From positions 1,154,337 through 1,178,945 of the forward strand of contig LSYV01000029.1 in assembly GCA_001584585.1 (NCBI GenBank): a stretch of 24,609 bases of DNA, written 5' to 3'. Origin of the DNA: Gonium pectorale. Its lineage: Eukaryota > Chlorophyta > Chlorophyceae > Chlamydomonadales > Volvocaceae. Under the pieces are notes generated by a model. It worked only from the letters and a program-made list of their open reading frames with translations. It made no database searches and had not been told where the DNA came from. Position 1 is the stretch's first letter, and each line of letters opens with the position of its first letter. Positions 11,212-20,871 of the stretch are shown here, in pieces. A program made the translations under genes and the position numbers.

Positions 11212-13413
11212 CTACTCGTCGTCCTCCATGAGGGTGGCCAGCTTCTGCTTCAGGTTCTCGCGGCGCTGCTCCAGCGTCAGCTTGGGGGTGTGCCAGCGCT
11301 TGGCCTCGGCCGGCTTGGAGCGGGCCTTCTTCGGCTTGACGGGCTCCTCGCGGATGGCCTTGTGCACCTGGGAGGCAGAGGATAGGATATCCGGGGGGGG
11401 GGGCGCCGGGGAGTACAACACACATGGGGGAGTAGGTGCCACGGCCCTCACACATTCCTAATGAAGTAGGGAAATTTCGCTTCGCCCAGGACAGGCCTGC
11501 CCACTCAGCATGCCCCATCATCACACCGTGGCGCAAGACAGCCGTACCACCATAACAGCCGGGCCCACACTCACCAGTAGCCCATAATACAAACAGCATC
11601 AAGCGTACATGCTTCACACACAACTCGTTACCTACTCCCGCCTCCTGGTTCTGGCGGCGAACCACCGAACAACCGCACGGCCACGCCTCACGAACATCTT
11701 CAAACCGCATCTCCGTTGGAGAGCACATGCACATGAATGCCAGCCTGGCGATCCAGTCCGCAGCCCTGACCGTCCAGGCAGCACACCACCAGAACAGGCG
11801 CTACAGCACCCGAGGGTTCCTGACTGACGATGCGTCAAGCCAGTACTAAATCGGGCCCTCAGCTGCACTTCCGAGTTCGTGGGATCGGGTGCATTAACAC
11901 TGAGGCGAACGGCCGTAACGCCAACCCCTGTCCAACGGCCGCGAGGGCCCGTCCAGGGGGAGGGCCGCTGACCGCAACATCGTCGCAGGTGCAGGGCCCT
12001 CAGCACACCATGCAGCCTGCCTGCCATCGGGCTCTGGCAGGAGGCCACACGGGCGCGCGTCCCAGGGTGGCTACCGAACATGCCAAAGAGCAAGACCTTC
12101 TCAAAACGGCTTTCCAACCGTGAGTTGCATCATGAGGTGCCTTGTGCGTGCAGTGGTGCGGTTCCAGTTCACATCTCCGTAAAAAAAAAGTCAGCGCCCG
12201 TCACCCGCCCCCCCCCTCCACAGGAGAAGCGCGCCACACAGCCTCCCGAAAGGAAGCTACGCCCAGAAGCCTGCGCCGAGCTGCTGCAGCGGGCGCACAC
12301 GAGCGCTGGGCCTCCGAGCGCCGAGCTAGACATAGCTTGGGTGCAACGACGGCATACAAGACCAAACAAGTAGGGACATGCCGAGCAACGTGCGTGCCCA
12401 TGTCCCGCTGCGTGCTCTCGCTTTCATGGAAGCGCCACAACCGGTCGGCTGCTGACACCCTTCGTGTGGGCCCCTCCTCCCGTCTGCGACCCCACCCGGC
12501 AGCCGCACCTCGGTGTACATGTCCTCCAGGTCACCGCCGCTGACGTCCTCCTCCAGCAGCCGGGCAAAGTGCTTGGTGTACTTCTCCGGCTCCTCCTCCT
12601 CCATCTCCTCCATGTACTCCGCCACGTGGCCGCCGTAGATGTACTTCTTCATCACCTCAGCGTCCAGCTTCTTCGAGCTGCGGTCGTAGCCCACGAAGCG
12701 CTTCTCGTTGTGGGGGATGTCCAGGCCGCCGTCCAGAGCGCCCTAAAGAGACATATCAGAGCGATAAATTAAGCTACATAACATTCACAACCACAACAGA
12801 AACGAGACCTCGGAATCGCGCAAAAAGCCGCCGTCATTCTGCGTCCTCTGCTGCCGGTGTCCGCAATTCCTTTGGTGTCGGTGCGAAATAGCCCCATTAC
12901 AGCCCCAAAAGAAGTGCGGACCTTCAGGCAGGCGAAGACCTTGGAGCCGGTCGAGGTGCGCTTCAGGCCGGAGTCCAGAATGCAGTAGAACGGGCGGGGG
13001 CCGTCCTCCACGGGCTCCACGTTGAAGTCCTCGCCATCGGGCTCCTCCTGGCCGGGGTAGTGCTTGTCCAGGCCGAACTTGGTGAGAATGCGGCGGGCCA
13101 CCAGCAGGCCCACGCAGTAGCACGAGGCGTAGTTGGTGAGGCCAGCCTTCAGGCCGTACTCGGGCAGCTCGCGAGCATAGGCGGCGGCCTCCACAATGTC
13201 GCCCTTGATGGTGGAGCGGACAATCTGGCAGGTGACGTCGCGGTTGCTGAAGCGCACAACCAGCCTGTACTTGGGCGTGTTGTACTTGTTCTTGTCCTGC
13301 TTCACCAGCCGAAGGCGAGCGCGGTAGTCGGTCTTGCCAGAGCGGCGCCGGCGGTACTTAACCTGGAAGCGGCTGAAGTAGGCCGAGGTCTTAACGACCT
13401 TAACGTAACCCAT
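11212..13413 (-). CDS. RPL5: 60S ribosomal protein L5 (uL18)
   Basis: Three minus-strand exons, 13413-12922, 12742-12509 and 11367-11212, all joined in phase 0, encode 293 residues, the usual length for eukaryotic L5. Exon 1 holds the conserved core: [19 protein letters not shown], the basic [24 protein letters not shown], and [14 protein letters not shown]. Exon 2 has [11 protein letters not shown], the acidic [11 protein letters not shown] and FARLLEEDV. Exon 3 has the basic tail [10 protein letters not shown] and ends [11 protein letters not shown]5 binds 5S rRNA, enters the nucleolus with L11, and forms the central protuberance of the large subunit. Upstream in-frame codons exist, but the ATG at 13413 is right: it sits in the good context CCAAAATGG and begins the family N-terminus. 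Introns are 179 and 1141 bp. Confidence 0.97.
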
Positions 13414-13443
13414 TTTGGCTGCTTTAGGTCCCTGCCGACGTGT

Positions 13444-13452
13444 GGGAAAGGA
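13444..13452 (-). promoter_or_regulatory. Pyrimidine tract upstream of RPL5, possible transcription start region
   Basis: TCCTTTCCC on the minus strand lies about 30 bases upstream of the RPL5 ATG. Ribosomal protein transcripts in many eukaryotes begin in such a tract. Whether this one is the start site cannot be told from sequence. Confidence 0.25.
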
Positions 13453-14110
13453 CTGTCCCAAGGGGGCGCGCGAGCAAAGGCACCGAACCGCGCAGCCGTC
13501 GTAACCGACTTCGGAGCCAAATCGCGCGTGCTGCGACAGCATTCTGGCACACTAAAGACTGTCGAGATCACATGCATTCGCCGATGTGGCCGGTATGATT
13601 AGGAGCTGTGGAGCCCGTCAGGCACGGTCGGCATGCCGGCCGTGCCGATGCCCCGCGAGCCGCGACCCTTGCTAGCTCTGCGAGCCGGTGCTATAGGGAG
13701 GTGATGCGAGCGATTGCAGCTAGGTGCATGAGGCACGGGGAGGCACTCCTACCGGCACAGCGTGGGTGCTGGGTGTGCGTGTGTCGGTGGGAGAGGGTTG
13801 TTGCCCTTGCGCTTGCAGCCGATCCTGGGGCCCAAAGCGCCTTCCCAGCATAGCATGAATGGGGGGGGCACCAGGGTTCACGCATGAAGGTTGGGAACAG
13901 CGGGGGAACGTGCCTGATGAACTTGCAGGCGTCATGGCATTAAAAAAATTGTTATGGCAACTAAGGCCGGGGCATGTTTGGGAGAAGCTTCAGTGGAAGG
14001 AATCCCTCGCGCGCCCCATGGGTTAGAGTTCTTGGGTCGTTGCAGCGGATGGGCACGTCGGCACGTCTCCTAGGTCTCCTTCGCCCGGCATGCCGTGAAC
14101 CAAGTCGCGC

Positions 14111-14257
14111 TACTGGAGACGTCACGTGTTCGGGTGTGTATGTCCATCGAAGTGGCTTTGCTGTTCGGTTCGATATTGCCAAAAAAGAGAAATCTGCAGA
14201 GAAAGAGGGAGCCCGCCTCTATGGTCATACACGCCCGAAGGCGCGACGTTTCCAATA
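14111..14257. repeat. Imperfect inverted repeat (hairpin), 37-bp arms
   Basis: The arm 14111-14147 matches the reverse complement of 14221-14257 at 30 of 37 positions, without gaps. Read as plus-strand RNA, three of the seven differences are G-U pairs. Weaker pairing continues inward for about 13 bases, leaving a loop of about 50-70 bases. Short motifs such as TTCGGG and GTGTATG are perfect in both arms. It may be a MITE remnant or a small-RNA precursor. Confidence 0.7.
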
Positions 14258-14705
14258 GGGCGGGCGGGTACAGAGCAAGACATGTGACATGTATTGCCGC
14301 ATGACTCGTCGTACAGGGGATACTGTGCAGCATAACCCTGCTGAGCTGAACTGGCTCCATGTGTTAAGGGCGTAGGGTCGCCTGGGCGCCCGGGTCTGGC
14401 ACGGCGCGTCAGTGTCTGGGGTGGTGGTGGTGCTGCTGGTTTGGGGTGTTGCACGCCTCGTGCGGTTAGGCCTTGGTTAGTTCGTTGGATCGCGATTGCC
14501 AGCCAGCGCCAGCTCAAGGCTTGGTACAATCTCAGGCTGCATTCAATAAGCGTTGTTTGGTTGTCGGCCACTGGACATGAGCTTTCCCACTTCGGCGACA
14601 CATCCCAAGAGCAGTATACGAGTGTGAACCGCACCGACCACACTGAATAAGTGGATCATACTGTCCATTGTGAATTCAACAGCAGTGCAGCACAGGGTCC
14701 TCTCT

Positions 14706-17700
14706 ATGCAACAGACTTCGGAACCCGAGAGCAACACCTCCTCGCTCAACGGCCTTCCGCCGGAAATTGTTGATGCCATCTGTTGTCATCTGAGCTTCGA
14801 CGGCCATGCCCTACTCCGCCTCGGCGAGACCAGTCGCTCATGGCGTAGTGTCGTCAGCGACGCTGGGCTCTGGAAGCGGCTGAACGCCGTCCGGTTCGGC
14901 GATCACGATGTTACACGTGAGGAAGCCGCATCGTGTGGCGCTGCGGGGGAGGGTTTGAGCCCGAGGAGCCATTGAGGCTGGGGTCTGCTTGACACGCGCG
15001 ACGATTGACCGTCGTGGTGACACCACTTCAAACAGGGGAGGATGGGATGAGGACCTGCCTCTCAGCACCATCCCACTCCCCCCGCATAAATGCCTAAGGG
15101 CTCCCTCCTGCCCTCCTTCTCCGCCAACCTCCTGAAACCACACGATGCCCCTTGCACCATCGCATCCCCGGGCCCACTCACACACACGCCGTGAACATTC
15201 GCATGACGTAACACACGCCGTGAACCCGCCCCTGCGCAGCGCCCCCCGCGCGGCCCGCCGCCGCGCTGCCGGGCTGGGCCTTCTTCCCCGGCATGGACTC
15301 CCAGGGCAGCGACTGCGCGCGACCCGAGGACGCCGCCGGCGAGCTGAGCCCCACTTCCCTCGCGGCCCGAGCCAACCAGCTGGCCGCGTGCGCTTTCAAC
15401 ACCAACGGTGGGCGCGGCCGGCCGGGCGGCCCGGGGGGTAGTAGTAGAGTTGGGATTGCAACGGCTTGCAACGCGAAGCACCGAGTCGCGGCTGGGGGAC
15501 ACCGCATGTGTGGGGTCGGCAGCAGCCGGGTGGACAGCACACGTGGGCGTATGCGGTTTCGGTTCTTCATTCATAGCAGCACAGGGGCCGCGGCTCTGGC
15601 GCAACGGCACAAGCACGCACATTCGCATGACGTAACACACGCGCTCACTGGACCTCGGCGCAGTATTCCAGCCCAGCCCAGCCCAGCCCAGCCCAGCCCA
15701 GCCCAGCCCAGCCCAGCCCAGCGCTCCAGCGTTAAGTGTTTCGGGGCTTGTTGGGTCGGGTGCGGGTACATGGGCTGCCGAGTCTAGGTTGCTGTTGCTA
15801 GTGAGCAATTTTCAGGCCTGTTTGAGCACTCTGTCACACGAACACACGCGCACGGGAGCGCACACCGCGCTGCGCGGGCGCCGGGCTGGGTTGGGTCGGG
15901 TGGGACGGCCGCCGCTGGGCCGGGCCGTTGGGGCCGCAGAGGCTGCGGCTCCCGCAGTCCTCCTCCTCCGTCGTCGAGTACGTGTCCTGCTCCCCTGACC
16001 CTGTGCCTGCATCTGTGTGTTCAATATGATCTAGAAGATCGATGCATGACAGTGTGAGACAGGCAGGCAGGCAGGCAGAAAACATCCTAGCCTGCCTCTG
16101 CGTGTGTGGGACCGCGGGGCCGCACGCCGCAGGCTGGATCAAGTCCCGGCTGACGCCCATCGGCCGCTGGGTGCGCTTCAGCTACACCCCGGGCGAGGGG
16201 CTATACGTGCGGCAGGAGGTGGTGCTGCGGGGGCTGGGCCTACCGCCGCGCCCGCCGCTGCCGGCACGCGCGGAGCCGCAAGGTGCGTGGTGCAATGCGC
16301 GCCGGGATGGGACGGGGCAGGACGCCCGGGCATGGGTGATGGGACGCCAGGGCCCGGTTTCATGCGGGACAGGGGGGGGCCGGACGTGGGAGAGGGTGAA
16401 GGGGCGCGGGGAGCGGGGAGCGGAGGGGTGTGCGGCAGCGGGGCTGGGAGGGGGGCTGCGGGGAGTGAGGGGACGGCCGGCGTGGTGTGGCGTGGCGAAG
16501 CGCGAAAGGGCGGGGCAGGCCGGGTTGCCGGCGGTGTGCATGCTGGGTGGTCGTTGGCAAGTGCCAATGCCCTGGCACCAGGGGGGATCTTCCGCGCCCT
16601 GGTTTACTACCTGGCCCTGTACCTCCCACGGTGCGTCCTTTCCTTGGGACGGCGATGTGCAGTCCGTGACACGCCAGGCACCGCAGACCTGCAAACCCCC
16701 GCTTTGCACACTCCTCCTTCCGTCGCCTGGTTTCACCCGCACACAGGAACACTCTGTCAATAAGGCGACGTGTGAACCTCCGCCGGAACTCCAGTTCTGC
16801 GCCCCGCGTTGGCGCACGGTCGCACCCCGCAACCGCAACCGCGTGTTACCACCACCCGTAACCTGCTCGGCAAGCCTCTCCGCTCTCCCAGCCACCCTCC
16901 TCCCCAACCCCCTCCTCACCCTCCTCCGCTCCCACCTCCCAAAACCCCCAGCCACGCCACCCGACATCCCCGGCTGGCTGTTCTACCCGCTGATGGAGTC
17001 GCCGGGGCACGACATCCGCCACCCCGCAACGGGCGAGGACAACTTCATGTCCAGGTAGGGGCAGAGGCGGCAGGAGGCTGGAGGGCGGGGCGCGAGGGCT
17101 GAGGGAGAACGCCACATGATATACCTGAGCCAACCATCCGCTAGAGAGCACTGAACCCTGGTAGGTAATTCTCGACTTGGACATTGTTACTGCCTCCCAC
17201 ACCGACTGAGGTCCGGAGCGGTCCAAGTAAGGAGCAGGGGGGGAGCTGGTGTCACATCATGGGAGGGCGAGGCCGGAGGCCTGCGCGTTGCGGGTGTGCA
17301 GCCGGGGCGGGTGTGGCGTGGGCGGCACGGCGCCGCAAGCGACGCCCGTGGCGCCGGGTGGGTGTGGGCCCGCGGTCCGGCGGTGCGCAGGGGCGGGTGG
17401 GCTAGGGTGGTTGTGCAGGTAGGGCGCGGGTAGTGCCTCGCGGGCGGCGGCGCTGCGCTGCGAGCTGGGGGGAAACGAAAGAGATGACACCGGGTCGTGA
17501 TGCGCGGGGGGCGGGGAAGGGGCGAGGGGGGAGGGAGGGGCTTGGGGCGCGCCGACGCAGGCACGGAGCGGGGGGATCACGCCCAGGCGGGGCGAGCGGC
17601 GTGCAGTACGTCCCGCGCGCGTTCGTACAGCAGCTGTGCTATGGCAGCACCGGTATGGGTGGGGCCGCGCGTGCTGGTGCGCCCCGTTGCGCCGGCCCCC

Positions 17701-20700
17701 ATCGCCACTCCCTCGGCCCCGCCCTTGGCGTTCGCGTCCAACCGCCTGCGCCCCTAAATCATCGCATCGCCCCCCGGAAGAGCGCCGGTTCCTGGAGGGC
17801 GCCGGTTCCCGGGCGGCGTGTCCTGGTTTGGTCGTATCCGTGCCTCCAGCCCTCAAACTCGCCTCGACCCGCGTCCCGCCTTGGCGCCGCCCCTCGGCTT
17901 CCCGCCAGCTGCTCGAGCCTGGAGGAGGTGGCCAGCGTGGCAGCGGCGTGGCCCGGCTGCGTGGCGTTCACCACGGCGGGCTGCCTCAAGAGCAACGTGG
18001 AGCCGCAGGTGTGCATGTACGGCAGTACGGCGGTACGGCGGGGAGCGGCGCAGCAGCGGGGGTCACGGCAGCGGCGTGTGTCCGTTCGGGAGGCCGGCGA
18101 CCCCGGCGACCCCGGCGACCCCGGGGACTGTGTGTAGGGAGGGAGGGAGAGGGGGTCTGGGCAGCACGGGGGGCCGCGGTGCGCTCTATACGGTCTATGT
18201 ATGTGTGCCCATGTGTCGTAGGGCGGGGAAGGGGGCAGGGGCGGGGTGCTGCCCCCTGCGACGCACCGCAGGCGCCCTGCAGGCAGCCCCCAGCGCACCC
18301 GCATACTGCGGAGCACCGGGTGTCGGTACGTTCATGACGCAATCGCACTCCCGGCAGTCCAGCGCTCCCAGCGTCAAATACTCCAGTCGGCTACTTTGCT
18401 GGGTATAGCGGAGGTTCCATGGGCTGCCGGCAAGGTTGCTTGCTTGCTGCGTGCTTGCTGCTGCTGGCTTGCTGGCTTGCTCACAGTGCGTCTCAAGCGC
18501 GGCGCTTCTTTGCGCATGAAACACACACGCGCACGCATTCGGCCTGCCCCGTGCCGCGGCGGGCCCCCACCCCACCCCTCCCGCCACCGCCGCAGGTGCA
18601 TTGGCGGTACAAGGGCGGCGGAGCCACGAGCTGGGCGGGGCTGTACATGCGCGAGGGGGTGGTGCGGGAGCGGCGGATGAGGCCGCCGCCGCCGCAGGGT
18701 GCGCGCCAGGGGGCGGGGCGGGGGCCAGGGGGCGGGGCGGGGGCCAGGGGCGGGGCGGGGGCCAGGGGCGGGCGGGGGCCAGCGGCAGGGGAGAAGGGAG
18801 TCGGGCCGCGAAGGCGGCGGCAGGGGTGGCCAGGGGTGAGCGGGAGGTGAGGGTGTTGCGTCGTGCTGGGTCGTGGCTTTGCTGCGCGCTGGCGTGGCAC
18901 TGGCGGTGCCGAGATCGCTGAGGGCCCTCGCGCGCGCCCGTCCCCGCGACTGCAGACTCCCCGTCCCCCATACGCCCCGTCCCCCGACCCGCCCTGCCTG
19001 GTCGGGCCTGGCTGGCTCGCGAGGGAACCCGAGCACACCCACAAGTCCGCCGGGGCGGCCACAGAGTCATCGGCGCTCACTACGATCCGGCGTCACGCGT
19101 TGCGCCCGGCTCCCTAAACTGCCCACAGTTCCCCGCCCGCCCCGCCAGGCTGCCAAACGTTCACGGTTCTGCCGTCGTTTGATCGCCACCGCTCCCGCCC
19201 CCTCGCCCGCCCCCTCTCCCGCCCCCTCTCCAGCCCCCGCTCCCCCCACCGCTTTTGCCCCCGCTCCCGACCCCGCTCCAGACCCCGCTCCAGACCCCGC
19301 TCCTGACCCCGCTCCTGACCCCGCTCCTGACCCCGCGCCCGCCCCCGCTCCCGGCCCCGCTCCCGCCCCCACTCCCGCCGCTCGCAGGTACGCTGTGCGA
19401 CCCGCTGCTCCGCTACTTCCAGCGCGGCCACCGGCGGCTGCGGGCGGCGCGCGACGTCGACGTCACGTGGCTCAACGGCACATACCTCGCGCGCCGGCCC
19501 GACCCGGAGCCGCCACAGCAGGCGCAGCAGCCGGTGGCGTCAGCGCCGGTGGCGGCGGCGGAACCGGGCGGCCATGGGGCTGGAGGCGGTGACGGCGGCG
19601 GAGGCGGAGGCGATAGGGGTGGCGACACGGATGATGATGACGACTCGGACAGCGACTTCGAGTACGTAGATGAGCTGGGGATGTACGGCCCTCCCGGCGC
19701 CGTGTGGCTGCAGCGCCCCGAGCCGCCGCTCCGGCTGGTGGAGGCGATTCCGGCAGCGGCGGCGGCTGGGGCGGCGGCGGCGGGGATGGCTGGGGCGGCA
19801 GCTGACGCGGCGGGCGCTCAGCAGGTGGTGGCGCTGCGGAGCGTGTGCTGGCTCGAGCTCAACGGGCGCTTCGAGGGTGAGGGCGCCGGAGGGCGTGTAC
19901 GGCACATGGCGTCGTACACACAATGTCGTACTACCTCCGTAATGGGTGTTCAGCTGCGGGCCCTCTGCAGGGTCCGCTCGGCATGCCGTACATGTCCGGT
20001 GGCTGCGTTGCGTGTGAAAAAACCCATCCAGGCTTTGGGCCCTGACCGGTCGAGTGGGTTGAGTTGGGCTGGGTGCTTTGCAGTGGGCGACTGCGTTCAA
20101 CCTGGCCGGTGGTGCGGGGGAGCGGACGGACCGACGAGCGCCGCTCCCCGCGCGCGTTCGGGGTGGTGGGTCTGCCCGGGGACGGCGGGAGCGACCCCGC
20201 CTGCCGACGGCACCGCAGGATGTGCCACCTGTCCCAGTTCCCGCTCCCCCGCTTTTCCCACTTCCCCCTCCCACGCTCTCTCGCTCCGACGGAGCTCACA
20301 GCAGCCTCGACCGGGCGCCTGCCGCGCCCCCTCCCCTCCCCGCGGCCCGCGCAGGCGTGGGGCCGGGCCGCTACCGCGTCTCCTGGTGGCTGCGCGTGGC
20401 GCCCGACTGCGACGTCGCCGACATGGAGCCCCTCCACCTCCAGGTGCTGCTCGACGCGGCGCGGCCAGCCTTAGGCGGCAGCGCCGCCGCCGCCGCCGTG
20501 GCCGACCTCCGCCCAGGCGCGCTGGCGGCCCTGGACGTGGGCCGCGCGGAGCTGATGGCGCATGCGGGGCGCGGCTGGTACGAGCAGCCCGGCGGCGAGT
20601 TCGAGGTGCCGCGCGGCGCGGCGTGTGACTTGGTGGCGCGGCTGTGGAACCACAGCGGCGACTGGAAGACGGGCATGATGTTCCGGGAGGTGGCGCTGGC

Positions 20701-20719
20701 GCTGCTGGACGCGGCGTGA
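14706..20719 (+). CDS. F-box protein with two PAN/apple-like repeats and a PP2/Nictaba-like lectin domain
   Basis: Eight exons: 14706-14916, 15240-15407, 16133-16282, 16952-17054, 17909-18008, 18596-18698, 19388-19876, 20355-20719. All phases agree, giving 562 residues. An F-box spans about 13-63 (LNGLPPEIVDAICCHLS, then LWKRL). Two related repeats follow. Repeat 1 (81-155) has GWAFFPGMDSQGSD, CAFNTNGWIKS and GLYVR; repeat 2 (183-265) has GWLFYPLMESPGHD, CVAFTTAGCLKS and GLYMR. They resemble PAN/apple-like modules. After a linker with an acidic run (359-374) comes a PP2-like domain (about 425-558): VALRSVCWLELNGRFEG, GRYRVSWWLRV, GRGWYEQPGGEF and DWKTGMMFREVAL. F-box proteins join SCF ubiquitin ligases through Skp1, and PP2/Nictaba domains often bind glycans, so glycoprotein targeting is a reasonable guess. 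The F-box and PP2 calls are firm; the PAN-like call is less so. No TGTAA was found downstream. Confidence 0.82.
15195..15218 (+). repeat. Exact 24-bp direct repeat, copy 1 (intron 1)
   Basis: The segment around CGCATGACGTAACAC is repeated exactly, 24 of 24 bases, at 15619-15642. This copy lies 21 bases before the acceptor of exon 2. It contains a TGACGT core. Confidence 0.85.
15619..15642 (+). repeat. Exact 24-bp direct repeat, copy 2 (intron 2)
   Basis: Identical to 15195-15218, 424 bases downstream in the next intron of the same gene. Confidence 0.85.
15669..15722 (+). repeat. (CAGCC)n pentanucleotide microsatellite
   Basis: More than ten perfect tandem copies of CAGCC lie in intron 2 of the F-box gene. 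A perfect array of this length is likely to be length-variable between strains. Confidence 0.95.
16060..16078 (+). repeat. (CAGG)n microsatellite
   Basis: Nearly five perfect copies of CAGG in intron 2, about 55 bases before the exon 3 acceptor. Confidence 0.85.
18096..18124 (+). repeat. 9-bp tandem repeat CGACCCCGG
   Basis: Three tandem copies in intron 5 of the F-box gene, about 90 bases past the exon 5 donor. Confidence 0.75.
18699..18790 (+). repeat. G-rich tandem repeat at the start of intron 6
   Basis: Immediately after the exon 6 donor, units built on GGGGCGGGGGCCAG recur four or five times with small length changes. Many runs of four or more G are closely spaced on the coding strand. 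Confidence 0.85.
19255..19387 (+). repeat. 12-bp minisatellite before the exon 7 acceptor
   Basis: About ten copies of a 12-base unit, GACCCCGCTCCN and variants, run directly into the CGCAG acceptor of exon 7. The array has no stop in the frame of exon 7. Being pyrimidine-rich, it provides the polypyrimidine tract. Confidence 0.85.
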
Positions 20720-20801
20720 GCCGGGTGGGGCCTGAGAGCGGGGCCGGGCCGGGCAGCGCCCGGCGCGCCGCACACGTCCATCAAAGCCGCAACCCGCCAT
20801 G

Positions 20802-20871
20802 GATGTTCCGGGAGGTGGCCCTGCTGGAGATGGCCCTGGCGCTGCTGGGTGCGGCCTGCGGCGTGAGCCGG
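20802..20871 (+). pseudogene. Partial tandem copy of the terminal F-box/PP2 coding segment
   Basis: The stretch beginning GATGTTCCGGGAGGTGGC repeats the last coding bases of the gene upstream (20677-20724), including the bases around the stop and the GTGAGCCGG that follows. This copy carries extra bases inside, so it reads MFREVALLEMALALLG instead of MFREVALALLDAA and runs past the old stop position to a later one. It has no upstream exon of its own and is probably untranslated 3' sequence. Confidence 0.7.

Larger units (their letters stand above)
13414..14705. other. Divergent intergenic region between RPL5 and the F-box gene
   Basis: This region should carry promoters for both divergent genes. 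GC content is lower than in the genes. I see no convincing coding region. It contains the inverted repeat at 14111-14257. A GTG-initiated in-frame extension of the F-box gene at 14670 is not used here, because an ATG follows at 14706. Confidence 0.5.

Noticed and set aside
11500..11530. Box C/D snoRNA in RPL5 intron 2
   Set aside because: A GTGATGA box C lies on the minus strand at 11524-11518, but the nearest CTGA is only about ten bases downstream and no terminal stem is visible.
13414..13542. N-terminal extension of RPL5
   Set aside because: The frame stays open upstream, but the family begins MGYVK and the ATG at 13413 has a good start context.
14670..14705. Upstream GTG start for the F-box gene
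   Set aside because: GTG is not a normal start in nuclear genes, and an in-frame ATG follows at 14706.
16182..16967. 261-codon minus-strand frame
   Set aside because: Antisense to exons 3 and 4 and the intron between them; no motif.
16042..17058. 338-codon plus-strand single frame taken as one gene
   Set aside because: It fuses exons 3 and 4 of the F-box gene through a stop-free intron. The intron part has no conserved features, and splice sites flank it in phase. Kept only as a possible retention isoform.
19255..20628. 457-codon plus-strand open frame as a gene
   Set aside because: It contains true exon 7 but begins in a minisatellite and runs past the exon 7 donor. The PP2 domain continues only after splicing to 20355.
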